Assembly: GCA_045802605.1 (NCBI GenBank)
Contig: JBJMQS010000015.1
Span: 124,001-188,000 of the forward strand
Origin: JBJMQS01 sp045802605
Lineage (GTDB): Bacteria; Planctomycetota; Planctomycetia; Gemmatales; Gemmataceae
Direction: 5' to 3'
Length of the DNA: 64,000 nt
A program made the translations under genes and the position numbers. Shown here piece by piece: positions 26,946-35,183 of the stretch; the stretch's first letter is position 1; every line of letters starts with the position of its first letter. A model generated the notes under the pieces. The model ran no database searches and was not told the DNA's origin. It saw only the letters and a list, made by a program, of their open reading frames with translations.

Positions 26946-27171
26946 TATTTCGTGGCACAATACGAAGTCCCTGATCATTTCGTGGCCGGGTCTAAAGCTT
27001 CCTGCACTTCGTGGCCGGGTCTGAAGGTCGCCTTTGGCGACCGAAGGCCTGGTTGAATCCGCAAGCGCTTGCCACTGCACCGGGCCTTCGCAAAGCCTCA
27101 GACCCGGCCACGAAATGCAGGGACTCTGCCCCGGCCACGAAATACAAAGTCTCTGCTTGGGCCACGAAATG
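26946..27171. repeat. Three-tier nested inverted repeat (ATTTCGTGGCCGGGTC units)
   Basis: Three forward units near 26946, 26976 and 27006 (about 30-bp period) are mirrored by three reverse-complement units ending near 27117, 27144 and 27171 (27-bp period). The best-matching unit is TTTCGTGGCCGGGTCT. The centre contains a further small palindrome GGTCGCC..GGCGACC. Much of the 423-bp gap between the WD40 and ATP-grasp genes is made of it; no gene is seen there. Confidence 0.85.
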
Positions 27172-27341
27172 CGAAAGCCCACTACACTCAGTATGTCTAA
27201 ACACTGAGCCGCCGCGGTGGCGACACGTCCGAAACCTACAACCCGACCTCTGGTTGCCGTTCAACGCCCATTTGCTGGGGCGTTTTCCGGCTTTTACGGA
27301 TATAATCGCCGCCAATCGACATTTTCGAACCGCGAGGCACC

Positions 27342-28541
27342 ATGGCCGACCGTCGCCGAACCATTTTGTGCATGGCCAGCTACTTCAAAGGCGAGCGTTT
27401 CTTGAAACGCTGCAAGGAAGAGGGCGCGCACACCATCCTGCTCACGGTGCAATCGCTGCTCGGCGACCCCTGGCCGCGCGAAGCCATCGACGAAATCTTC
27501 GGCCTGCCAAGCTTCCAAGACTTGAAAGGCCTGCTCCATGCCGTGAGCTATTTGTGCCGCACTCGCGTGATCGATCGCGTCGTGGCACTCGATGATTTCG
27601 ACGTCGAAACCGCAGCTCAAGTCCGCGAGCACTTGCGCAAGCCGGGCCTCGGCGATAGTGCCGCCCGGCTCTTCCGCGACAAGCTGGCGATGCGGGTCCG
27701 AGCCCGCGAGATCGGCGTCCGCATTCCCGACTTCGTCGGCGCAATCCACCATTCCGAGATTCGGGATTTTCTCGCCCGAATCCCCGCCCCGTGGTTGCTG
27801 AAGCCGCGCTCAGAAGCGTCCTCCATCGGCATTCAGAAGTTGCACAAAGCCGACGACGTCTGGAAAGCCCTCGACCAACTTGCCGACAACGCCTCGTTCC
27901 ACCTCATCGAGCAAATGGTGCCGGGCGATCTCTACCACGTCGATTCACTCGTCGCGGACAACAAAGTCATGTTCGCCCAGCCGAGCCGATACGTCCGGCC
28001 ACTGCTCGAGGTCTATCACGGCGGCGGGGTGTATGCGACGCGAACTTTGCCCAGTGATCGCGCGGAATACAAGCCGCTCGTGGAGAACAACGAGAAATTG
28101 TTGACCGGGTTTGGGCTGGGCCGTGGCGCTTCGCACACCGAGTTCATGCGGGCCCACGCCGACAGCCAGTTCTACTTCATCGAAACCAGTTGCCGGGTGG
28201 GCGGTGCAAATACGGCCGAGATGGTGGAGGCCGCGACTGGCATCAATCTCTGGAGCGAATGGGCCAAGCTGGAGATCGATTTCGACAAGCCGTATCAGTT
28301 GCCGCAACGCAAATCGAGCAATGCGGGCGTCGTGATTTCGCTGGCGAAGGACGAAAAGCCCGACACCTCCAGCTTTAATGACCCAGAAATTTGTTATCGG
28401 CTCAACAAGCCACAGCATATCGGCTTCGTCCTTTGCTCCGACAATTCCATGCGCGTTGATGAATTGCTCCGGCGATATAGTGAGCGAATCTCGAAGGAGC
28501 ACACCCTGGTCATCCCGGCGGCCGATCGCCACGTGAACTGA
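27342..28541 (+). CDS. ATP-grasp ligase-like protein
   Basis: 399 residues. The ATP-grasp fold is indicated by 'ALDDFDVETAAQVREHL', 'DKLAMRVRAREIGVRIPDF', 'PWLLKPRSEASSIGIQKL' (the ATP-binding Lys and glycine/serine loop), and the late metal-binding 'FIETSCRVGGANTAEMVEAATG'. Such enzymes join a carboxylate to an amine or thiol through an acyl-phosphate. The substrates cannot be deduced. An MfnD-type tyramine-glutamate ligase role is conceivable given the mfn-like genes elsewhere in the window, but the sequence does not specifically show it. The DHH phosphoesterase follows 44 bp downstream. Confidence 0.82.
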   Translation: MADRRRTILCMASYFKGERFLKRCKEEGAHTILLTVQSLLGDPWPREAIDEIFGLPSFQDLKGLLHAVSYLCRTRVIDRVVALDDFDVETAAQVREHLRKPGLGDSAARLFRDKLAMRVRAREIGVRIPDFVGAIHHSEIRDFLARIPAPWLLKPRSEASSIGIQKLHKADDVWKALDQLADNASFHLIEQMVPGDLYHVDSLVADNKVMFAQPSRYVRPLLEVYHGGGVYATRTLPSDRAEYKPLVENNEKLLTGFGLGRGASHTEFMRAHADSQFYFIETSCRVGGANTAEMVEAATGINLWSEWAKLEIDFDKPYQLPQRKSSNAGVVISLAKDEKPDTSSFNDPEICYRLNKPQHIGFVLCSDNSMRVDELLRRYSERISKEHTLVIPAADRHVN

Positions 28542-28585
28542 GACGGGGCGCGGCTTATACTGTCCCTTTGGGCCGGAGAGATTAC

Positions 28586-29578
28586 ATGCCTTTGGATTGG
28601 AAGCCGTTCGTCGATTTTGTTAATCGTCACCAACATTTCCTCGTGACTACCCACGTTCGGCCCGATGGCGATGCGCTCGGCTCGCAGCTTGCGATGTCCG
28701 AGGCGCTGACCAGCCTCGGCAAACAGGTCTCGCGCGTCGTGCCGGGGCGAATGCCGCCGGTTTACGAGTTTCTCGACCCGAAAAAGCAGATTGAAGCCTT
28801 CACCCCGCCAGGCGATCATCTGAAACTGTGCGACGCGATTTTGATTGTCGACACCGGGACTTGGACACAATTGCCGGGCTTGGCCGAGGTCATCAAATCA
28901 TCGCGGGCCGAGAAATTCGTGATCGACCATCATCAAACCCAAGACACGATTGGCGAGCGAATTGTCGATACGACTTCCGAGTCCTGCGGCCGGCTGGCGT
29001 ACGAGGCGATCCGGGCGCTTGGTGTGCCCATCAGCGAGTCCCTGGCGCAGTTCCTTTTCATTGCGGTGGCGACCGACGCCGGGCTACGTTGGCATGCGAA
29101 CGCGTCGCCAGCCACCTTGAACCTCGCGGTCGAGCTCTGGAGCCGCGGCGCACGTCCCACCGAAGCGTATGAGCGGATTTACCAGACCAACTCGCTGGCA
29201 CGCTTGCATCTGCGAGCCCGTGTCCTCGCGCGACTGACGACGACCGCCGGCGGGCGCATTGGCTACTCCGAAGTTCACGCCGAAGATTACCCGGCAACCG
29301 GCGCGATCCCGCCCGACACCGAGGATTTGATCAACTACCCGCGCACAGTGGCAGGCGTCGATCTGGCCATGATGTTCATGGAACAGCCGGACGGGGCGGT
29401 CAAGGTGAGCTTCCGTTCGCGCGATCCAATTGACGTGGCCGCGCTTGCGGAACAATTCGGCGGCGGCGGCCACAAGCGTGCTGCCGGTGCGACGCTGACA
29501 GAACCATTGGCGTCGGCTCGCGACCGGGTGCTGGCTGCGGCGGCGAAAGTGTTGACGACCTCGGAGGTCCGAAAATGA
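28586..29578 (+). CDS. nrnA: DHH/DHHA1 phosphoesterase, NrnA-like
   Basis: About 330 residues from ATG 28586; an upstream in-frame start at 28568 is weaker. Motifs: 'THVRPDGDALGSQL' with Asp metal ligands, 'ILIVDTGTW', 'VIDHHQTQD' (the DHH signature) and the DHHA1-domain 'FGGGGHKRAAGA'. NrnA-type enzymes degrade short oligoribonucleotides or pAp, or in some members cyclic dinucleotide products. Length without extra domains favours NrnA. The stop overlaps the next gene by 4 bp. Confidence 0.88.
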   Translation: MPLDWKPFVDFVNRHQHFLVTTHVRPDGDALGSQLAMSEALTSLGKQVSRVVPGRMPPVYEFLDPKKQIEAFTPPGDHLKLCDAILIVDTGTWTQLPGLAEVIKSSRAEKFVIDHHQTQDTIGERIVDTTSESCGRLAYEAIRALGVPISESLAQFLFIAVATDAGLRWHANASPATLNLAVELWSRGARPTEAYERIYQTNSLARLHLRARVLARLTTTAGGRIGYSEVHAEDYPATGAIPPDTEDLINYPRTVAGVDLAMMFMEQPDGAVKVSFRSRDPIDVAALAEQFGGGGHKRAAGATLTEPLASARDRVLAAAAKVLTTSEVRK

Positions 29579-30633
29579 TGCCGCGACTTGTATTGCGCGA
29601 CCTACCTTGCTCCGCCCGCGTCACCATCGCGGTGTTCCTCTTGGCTGTGGGGCTCGGCTATGTGTCGGCCCTCGTGCAGTTGCATCAGCAGCACGCCTCG
29701 CCAGGCCAGATATTGCCGGAGCCGGAGGATGCGGTCCGTATTTTCCACGGGACGCCCGGCAGAACGAGCCGACTTCAGGGATTGTTGGAAGCGGACGAAT
29801 CGCTACCCATGACCGGCTCCGGCAGCATGGCGGCGGCATTCACAAAGCGATCGGGCGATTGGCGCGACAAGCTTCGCGCTAAGGCGAAAGAGATGCAAGG
29901 CGACAGTGCAGCCGCGGAAACGGCGCTGCGCAAGGAGCGCGACGGCGAACGGCTCGTCATGTTGGCATTTGCCGGCGCGGGCGCACCGAGGGTGGATTAC
30001 GATGCGGATCGCTTTACGATCCCCGCCGACTTGCGGAGCCACGCCATCACCGGCGAATACCGCGATGGCGACTCGGCAAAGATCAAGACACTCTTCACAG
30101 ATCGCTGCGTTCGCTGCCATGCGAAGGATGGCGACGATGAAAAGGCCGCGAATTACCCGCTGGACACGATCGAACAGATTCAGAAATACGCCAAAGTCGA
30201 GGCCGGCAGCGACCGCATGTCGCTCACCAAGCTCGCTCAATCCACCCACGCGCACCTCTTGAGCTTCGCCGTGTTGTTTGGCTTCACCGGACTCTTGTTT
30301 GCGTTAACCGATTACCCCGGCCTGCTGCGATTCTTGCTTGCACCGTCGGTGTTGCTCGTGCAGGTGGTCGATATCGCGTGCTGGTGGCTGGCACGCATCG
30401 ATGGCCCGCAAGGCGAAATGTTCGCCAAAGTGATTCCGATCACGGGCGCGATTGTCGGCGCAGGCCTGGCACTGCAAATCGTGCTGACGCTCTTGCACTT
30501 GTTCGGCGCATTTGGACGGCTCGTGCTGCTCGCCCTATTCGCCGCGGCCGCGTACGCCGGCTACGTGGCCCGCGAAAAAGTCGTCGATCCGTTTCTAAAG
30601 CAACAAGCAGGCCAGATCAAAGTTCAGGCCTAA
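29575..30633 (+). CDS. Membrane protein with a single CXXCH haem-type motif
   Basis: 352 residues (Met2 is an equally good start). It has an N-terminal membrane anchor (about 16-36) and a soluble part carrying 'FTDRCVRCHAKDG' near residue 180, a c-type haem attachment motif. Three to four further membrane spans occupy the C-terminal third ('LLSFAVLFGFTGLLFALTDYPG' and following). It resembles planctomycete cytochrome-like proteins of unknown electron partner. Whether haem is attached needs a distal ligand that cannot be assigned. It is translationally coupled to the nrnA-like gene. Confidence 0.65.
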   Translation: MMPRLVLRDLPCSARVTIAVFLLAVGLGYVSALVQLHQQHASPGQILPEPEDAVRIFHGTPGRTSRLQGLLEADESLPMTGSGSMAAAFTKRSGDWRDKLRAKAKEMQGDSAAAETALRKERDGERLVMLAFAGAGAPRVDYDADRFTIPADLRSHAITGEYRDGDSAKIKTLFTDRCVRCHAKDGDDEKAANYPLDTIEQIQKYAKVEAGSDRMSLTKLAQSTHAHLLSFAVLFGFTGLLFALTDYPGLLRFLLAPSVLLVQVVDIACWWLARIDGPQGEMFAKVIPITGAIVGAGLALQIVLTLLHLFGAFGRLVLLALFAAAAYAGYVAREKVVDPFLKQQAGQIKVQA

Positions 30634-30677
30634 TCGTTTAATGATTGTTTAGCCGCTGCCCCGAAGGGGCGCCCGCT

Positions 30678-31502
30678 CTAAACCGCGCGAAGAAAACCCA
30701 GCGCTTTCCGCGCCACCTCAATCGCATCGTAACTATGCCGGCTCAATTCAACGTGGACCCCGCCGCCAAAACCAACGTCATCCAGTGTTCTCAGCGTGGT
30801 TGCAAAATCAATCTCGCCCTCGCCGAACATCAGATGTTCGTGCGCGCCGCGGCGAGCGTCCTCGATGTGCACATTGCGAAGTTGGCCGGCATATTTGCGC
30901 AGCGAATCGACAATCGTTTCTCCCTGGCATTGCAGATGGCCAATGTCGATGGTCAAACCAAATCGTGGATGGTTCAGAGCGCCCGCCAACTCGTCATAGC
31001 GCGGCATCGTGTCGATTAGCATGCCCGGTTCCGGCTCGAATGCTAGGTTCACGCCGCGACTCTCAGCGGTTTCGCACAAGACCTTGCAACCTTCGACCAA
31101 AAGCGCGAAGTGCTCGGCATATGGCCGATCGTCCGTCGGCGTGCCCGACCAGAAGCTCATGCAATCCGACCCGAGGGCCTCGGCAATCCAAATGGCCCGG
31201 CGAAGGTATTCGAGCCGGTATTGGCGTTGCCAAGCCTCCGGCGAGAGCATCGTGGGCTGGTGTTTCTGGCGTGCGTCGAGGAGAAAGCGGGAGCCCGTTT
31301 CGACGACGGATTTGAGGTTCGATCGCTCCAGCATCGAGCGAACCTCGCCCATTTGCTTGTATAAGCCGCGATCAAAAGGGTTCAGCGCGAAGTGATCGAG
31401 CGTCAGCGCGACGGATTCGTAACCCAAATCGGCAATGATCTGCACGGCATCTTCGAGGCGGTGATGCGCGAAGCCGTTCGTGTTGTAACCAAAGCGAAGC
31501 AC
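30678..31502 (-). CDS. Sugar phosphate isomerase/epimerase-like TIM-barrel protein
   Basis: 274 residues of the xylose-isomerase-like/AP-endonuclease-2 barrel: 'MLRFGYNTNGF', 'ADLGYESVALTLDH', 'VNLAFEPEPGMLID', 'FGLTIDIGHLQCQGE', 'LRNVHIEDARRGAHEHLMFGEGEIDF' and 'GGGVHVELSRHS'. The Glu, Asp, His and Glu residues in these strands are the usual metal ligands. Substrate unknown. It starts 4 bp after the stop of the NifU-like gene on the same strand, so ribF, NifU-like and this gene form a probable operon. Confidence 0.82.
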   Translation of the reverse strand: MLRFGYNTNGFAHHRLEDAVQIIADLGYESVALTLDHFALNPFDRGLYKQMGEVRSMLERSNLKSVVETGSRFLLDARQKHQPTMLSPEAWQRQYRLEYLRRAIWIAEALGSDCMSFWSGTPTDDRPYAEHFALLVEGCKVLCETAESRGVNLAFEPEPGMLIDTMPRYDELAGALNHPRFGLTIDIGHLQCQGETIVDSLRKYAGQLRNVHIEDARRGAHEHLMFGEGEIDFATTLRTLDDVGFGGGVHVELSRHSYDAIEVARKALGFLRAV

Positions 31503-31503
31503 G

Positions 31504-31743
31504 TTACGGCGCCGCCTCCAGGTATTCGATTTCCGGAATACGTTGCCGCAGTTCTTGCTCCAGGCCCATGATCAGGCTCATCACGGTGGACGGACAGCCG
31601 GCACAGACGCCGTTGAGACGAATTCGCACAACGCCATCATCGACGTCCAACACCTCGATCGCCGCACCGTCGATATCGAGCGCCGGCCCGACCTCGGCCG
31701 CCAAGACCTGTTCGACTCGTTGTTTCAGTTCACTCGGCAACAC
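31504..31743 (-). CDS. NifU C-terminal-domain protein (Fe-S scaffold-like)
   Basis: 79 residues from GTG 31743. An upstream in-frame ATG exists at 31800 but would lie deep in ribF. 'VRIRLNGVCAGCPSTVMSLIMGLEQELRQRIPE' is the NifU C-terminal (Nfu) domain, with the C-x-x-C pair that holds a Fe-S cluster during transfer to target proteins. The start overlaps the end of ribF by 14 bp, giving coupled translation. Coupling of Fe-S and flavin cofactor supply is a reasonable reading of the context. Confidence 0.88.
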   Translation of the reverse strand: MLPSELKQRVEQVLAAEVGPALDIDGAAIEVLDVDDGVVRIRLNGVCAGCPSTVMSLIMGLEQELRQRIPEIEYLEAAP

Positions 31744-32659
31744 GACGCACCTCTTCGATATCTTTGTGCAATTGCGCGACCAATTCATCCTTCGACGCAA
31801 ATCGTTTCACGTCCCGCAGTCGGCTGAGGAAATCGATTGCTAGTTCAGATTCATATAAGTCGCCATTGAAGTCGATGAGGTGAGCTTCGACCTTGCGTGT
31901 GTTCTCGCCAAACGTCGGGTTCGGGCCAATGTTGATTGCGGCGAGCCATGTGCCCTCGGGGGCGGCCGCCCGGCCAGCGTACACACCATCGCCCGGAATG
32001 ACGGTGGGACACTCAACGAGATTGGCGGTGGGAAATCCGAGACCCACGCCGCGGTGTTCACCCTGCACCACCCGGCCCCGCAAACGATACGGCCGGCCCA
32101 AAAGCTCCGTGGCCGCTTCGACATGGCCCGAGTCAAGAGCCGCACGAACCCGGCTCGATGAGATGGGTTCCCCGTTGGGCAGGCGGACAGACTCAATGAC
32201 CGAAAGACCGATATTCGCGGAATCGCACCATTCTTGGAGCAGTTGCGTGTTCCCTTCCCGGTTCCGGCCAAAGCCAAAGTTGTAACCCTCGACCAAAAAT
32301 TTCGCCCCCAATCGGTCGCGGACCACGCGGTCCAGAAACTCGCGCGCTTTGAGTTGCAAGAGATTGGAATCCGTTTGAAGGATCACAACACGGTCACAAC
32401 CGGCTTGGAGCAAGTACTCGGCCCGGTCGCTGGCCGTCGTCAGTTGCGGCATAAAGCGTTCGGGGGCCAACAATCGCAGAGGGTGGGGGTCAAAGGTCAC
32501 ACCCACGGCCGGGCCGCCGAGCCGGCGGGCTTGGGAGTGAAGTTGCTGGATCAAGGCAGCGTGGCCCTTGTGAACGCCGTCAAAATTGCCGATCGAGACG
32601 GCCCCCCCGCGCAGGACGTCTGGAAATTCGGCCCCGGCATTCAGGCTGTAAACGCGCAT
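31730..32659 (-). CDS. ribF: Bifunctional riboflavin kinase/FAD synthetase
   Basis: 309 residues. The N-terminal adenylyltransferase half has 'AVSIGNFDGVHKGHAAL', 'VTFDPHPLRLL', 'LVEGYNFGFGRNREG' and 'ISSSRVRAAL'. The C-terminal flavokinase half has 'GLGFPTANLVE', 'GVYAGRA' and 'FNGDLYESELAIDFLSRLRDVKRF'. Together they turn riboflavin into FMN and FAD in the cytoplasm. First gene of a probable operon with the NifU-like and TIM-barrel genes; divergent from the RNase P RNA gene. Confidence 0.96.
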   Translation of the reverse strand: MRVYSLNAGAEFPDVLRGGAVSIGNFDGVHKGHAALIQQLHSQARRLGGPAVGVTFDPHPLRLLAPERFMPQLTTASDRAEYLLQAGCDRVVILQTDSNLLQLKAREFLDRVVRDRLGAKFLVEGYNFGFGRNREGNTQLLQEWCDSANIGLSVIESVRLPNGEPISSSRVRAALDSGHVEAATELLGRPYRLRGRVVQGEHRGVGLGFPTANLVECPTVIPGDGVYAGRAAAPEGTWLAAINIGPNPTFGENTRKVEAHLIDFNGDLYESELAIDFLSRLRDVKRFASKDELVAQLHKDIEEVRRVAE

Positions 32660-32707
32660 CCGCTGCGATCCTCGCCAGTTTCGATCGTGTCATGGGTATA
32701 ATACGAG

Positions 32708-33195
32708 CGGTTGCAGGCTGGCCGGATGGTCGCTGCCGGCGGAACGGGCGAAAGCCAACGGCCGCCGGGAGAGGAAAGTCCGGGCTCCATAGGGCGCAGT
32801 GGTCGCTAACGGCGACCGTCCGCAAGGACCGGGACAGTGCCACAGAAAATAAACCGCCAGGAGCAGTTGTTAGTGGTCAGTTGTCAGTGGTCAGAAAAAG
32901 CCGGCGTTTCGGATTTTTCTGACCACTGACAACTGACCACTGACAACTGCTTCGGTAAGGGTGAAAAGGTGCGGGGCTTCGGCCCTTAATGTAAGAGCGC
33001 ACCGCGGTCCGGGTGACCGGATTGGCAGGGTAAACCCCACTGGGAGCAAGGCCAAGCAGAGGGGAGGGTCGGCTCGACCCGTTACCACCCTCGGGTAGGC
33101 TGCTGGATCCGCCGGGCAACCGGCGGACTAGAGAAATGACCGTCATTCGCCTCCGGGCGAAGACAAAACCCGGCTTATAAGCCAGCCTGCGACCA
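32708..33195 (+). ncRNA. rnpB: RNase P RNA, type A, with a repeat-derived extended helix
   Basis: The conserved P4/CRI block 'GAGGAAAGTCCGGGCTCC' (32771-32788) and 'ACAGAAA..AAACCGCC' identify the catalytic RNA that trims tRNA 5' leaders. The terminal helix P1 pairs GCAGGCTGGC near 32713 with GCCAGCCTGC at 33181-33190. The late conserved 'AGAGAAATGA' and 'ACAAAACCCGGCTTA' close the core. An insertion at the expected P12 position (32862-32951) forms a 38-bp helix, making the RNA about 490 nt, longer than the usual 350-400. Ends are approximate. Confidence 0.94.
32862..32951. repeat. 38-bp hairpin within rnpB built of GTCAGTG-like repeats
   Basis: Left arm 32862-32899 and right arm 32914-32951 are complementary over 38 positions, with a single U-G wobble and a 14-base loop. 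Each arm contains two tandem TGTCAGTGGTCAG-type units, related to the heptamer array upstream of scpA. Confidence 0.92.
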
Positions 33196-33201
33196 TTTTG
33201 G

Positions 33202-33245
33202 TTTTGAAGAGCGTCGAGGCCTCACGGCTCGACGCTCTTGAGAAC
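33202..33245. repeat. AAGAGCGTCGAG-family palindrome, short copy
   Basis: GAAGAGCGTCGAG at 33206-33218 faces CTCGACGCTCTTG at 33228-33240 across a 9-base loop, just after the RNase P RNA; it could end rnpB transcription. Longer copies of the family lie at 33662-33739 and 36715-36790. Confidence 0.85.
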
Positions 33246-33368
33246 CAAAGTCGATGCGACCGTTACATCTGGCCGATTTTCCGGTCCCGACGACTCGTGA
33301 GCCGCTATGGTACGCAGATCGCAAGTGGTACGATTTATGAGCCAGCAATTCTCCGCGGGGGGCAGCCC

Positions 33369-33659
33369 GTGAGCCACCGACCGCCGGACCAAAGTCCGTC
33401 TTACCGTTCGGACCCGCCGTTCCAGCCATTGAAGCCGGTGCGCGTTTGGCTACGCCATTCGCCGCAGCACCCGCTCATGGACGTGGTGCGGATCATCATG
33501 GAGTTGACGCGTTTTGGCCGCGAGGAAGCGACCCACCGGATGTGGGAATCCTACCACCGCGGCCAGGCATTGTTGCTCACCACGCATCTGGAGCGAGCCG
33601 AATGGCTCGCTGAGCAGTTCCACCGCAAAGGCTTGGCGGTGGTGTTGGAGAATGGGTGA
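33369..33659 (+). CDS. clpS: ClpS-like adaptor protein
   Basis: 96 residues from GTG 33369, with a G-run (GGGGGG) 6-12 bases upstream as ribosome-binding site. The body 'LMDVVRIIMELTRFGREEATHRMWESYHRGQALLLTTHLERAEWLAEQF' follows the ClpS fold (helix 'VV..M', 'EA...M...H..G.A.......E.AE'). ClpS delivers N-degron substrates to ClpAP. The usual N-terminal residue pattern is less conserved and no clpA is adjacent, so it may be a divergent adaptor. It lies between two copies of the AAGAGCGTCGAG palindrome. Confidence 0.75.
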   Translation: MSHRPPDQSPSYRSDPPFQPLKPVRVWLRHSPQHPLMDVVRIIMELTRFGREEATHRMWESYHRGQALLLTTHLERAEWLAEQFHRKGLAVVLENG

Positions 33660-33661
33660 TC

Positions 33662-33739
33662 TTAAGAGCGTCGAGCCGTAAGGCCGACGTGCAATCCGCA
33701 ACAATGTCCACGTCGGGCTGACGCCTCGACGCTTTTCAA
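33662..33739. repeat. AAGAGCGTCGAG-family palindrome, imperfect long copy
   Basis: Arms 33662-33691 and 33709-33739, with several mismatches, lie right after the clpS stop. It can act as a 3' hairpin for clpS. Confidence 0.85.
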
Positions 33740-33776
33740 AACAAAAACGGCCCGCCGGATTCGTCCGGCGGGCCGT
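33738..33776 (-). terminator. Rho-independent terminator of the pseudopilin gene
   Basis: A 13-bp stem, ACGGCCCGCCGGA (33747-33759) against 33764-33776, with a TTCG/CGAA tetraloop. On the minus strand it is followed by TTTTTGTTTTG. It lies 18 bp beyond the stop of the DUF1559 gene. Confidence 0.9.
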
Positions 33777-33794
33777 CGTGTTTCGCCTAAGCGC

Positions 33795-34871
33795 TTAGTC
33801 TTCGAGCGAGTAGTTCGTGTCAGTGTTCGTCCGATCGCACGCACGCCCAAAGTTGGCAGCACCGTACACGACTCGGCGAACCGAGCCATCTGCAAACGCT
33901 GCGTTCATCGAAATCGGGTGGGGAGAACCGAATTCATTCGAAAACACCTGTGACGCCGCCTGCGGAGTCATTTTAGATGTCGACCGGTCCGGATACGGAC
34001 CGCCAAGTGAGTTTCCGGCCATTCCACGCTGATTACTGGCGGAAAACGTCCCGGTGGCTGAAGAGTCACAAAGCGCGAAACGCATGTTCTGTTGTCCATA
34101 CGTCCAAATACCAGGAAGGTCATCACTGGGTATCGAGCCACCTTGATAACCGTCCTGGGGCACAGACTTTTCGCCAAAGATGACCGTATTTGAATTTCCG
34201 TTTTTCAAATCGCTCGGTCGGACGGTGGGACACGCGTAAACTGTGTTGGATCCTACCGTGGCGCTTGCCCCTTCTTCGAATACACCAGAGCCACTCTTAA
34301 TCAACGGTGTGGAACCACTCATAGTACCGACACCACCGTTGCCAGCGTAGTCGATCAAAAACACGAGTTGGCCAGACATGGGAGCTGTGGCGGAGGGAAT
34401 AACGGTCGGCAAGCGACGGCTGGGGCATGAAAAGATCTTAAGGGCTGTCTGGGTGATAATGGTGCTGTTCGGATCAAGATCGTCGTGGAGATTTCCCGCT
34501 TCAACGAAGGGCAAAATTTGATAAGCCCATCCGAAAGGCTGGCTCTTTCCCTGGCGGACAACGTAGTTGCCTGCAACACCAGAAAGGCGGCATGTCGGCT
34601 GTGTCGGATTTGTAGATGGCGCAATCGGTGCGCCTTTAGCCGCGGGGTTGCCCGCACCGAGACCGCCCGTTGGAAAGTAGCCGGAATTCGTCGAGTAATT
34701 AATGGCAGCAAGCGCCATTTGCTTCATGTGGTTCGTACATTCGGTACGATAACCGGCCTCGCGGACCTTTTGGACGGCCGGCAAGAGCAGACCGATCAGC
34801 GTGGAGATGATTGCCATCACCACTAGTAATTCGATGAGCGTAAACGCTCTGCGGGTCTCACGACGCTTCAT
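33795..34871 (-). CDS. DUF1559 pseudopilin-like protein
   Basis: About 358 residues from ATG 34871, preceded by AGGAGA; the GTG one codon earlier is less likely. The type IV prepilin signal is clear: basic leader, then 'RAFTLIELLVVMAIISTLIGLLLPAVQKVREA'. The body is the DUF1559 type with 'ECTNHMKQMALAAINY' near the start. Near the C-terminus lie 'FGSPHPISMNAAFADGSVRRV' and a short 'YSLED' end. These exported proteins are very abundant in planctomycetes and are probably assembled or anchored by a pseudopilus-like system; individual functions are unknown. Confidence 0.92.
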   Translation of the reverse strand: MKRRETRRAFTLIELLVVMAIISTLIGLLLPAVQKVREAGYRTECTNHMKQMALAAINYSTNSGYFPTGGLGAGNPAAKGAPIAPSTNPTQPTCRLSGVAGNYVVRQGKSQPFGWAYQILPFVEAGNLHDDLDPNSTIITQTALKIFSCPSRRLPTVIPSATAPMSGQLVFLIDYAGNGGVGTMSGSTPLIKSGSGVFEEGASATVGSNTVYACPTVRPSDLKNGNSNTVIFGEKSVPQDGYQGGSIPSDDLPGIWTYGQQNMRFALCDSSATGTFSASNQRGMAGNSLGGPYPDRSTSKMTPQAASQVFSNEFGSPHPISMNAAFADGSVRRVVYGAANFGRACDRTNTDTNYSLED

Positions 34872-35183
34872 CACGATTCTCCTGAAATGATTTTTCCCGC
34901 GCCGGATAATTACTTGGCGGCCTGATTGGGTATATGCGAGGCCACCTTAGGCGCAGAATGATGCCCCACTCCAGCGTACGCAAGCGTTAGGGTCCAGTCA
35001 AACGGAAAAGCGGAATTTCGTTATAACATGAGGTGAAAATGAGGAGGGCGAAGGGGAACCCAGGGTGGAGAATTAGGCGTTAGGCAAATTGGGCGACATT
35101 TCCAACCGGGGAGGCACACCCGATTCCCGACTCCCAACCAATGCCGTACCTTGAATCCATCAGCACTTTCCGAGGGCCGAGCC
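34872..35183. other. Intergenic region between pseudopilin and kynurenine cluster
   Basis: 312 bp between divergent genes. It must hold the promoters of both the DUF1559 gene and the 3-hydroxyanthranilate dioxygenase gene. A GTTATAAC sequence near 35022 could be part of a -10 region. No RNA gene, repeat or convincing ORF is seen. Confidence 0.5.

Noticed and set aside
26946..27171. CRISPR-like array of repeats at about 30-bp period
   Set aside because: Units are mirrored rather than all in one direction, only three per side, the gaps are too short to be spacers, and no cas gene is near.
27342..28541. Assignment of the ATP-grasp gene as MfnD
   Set aside because: The general ATP-grasp motifs are clear but nothing specific for tyramine-glutamate ligase could be recognised; distance from the mfn genes gives no support.
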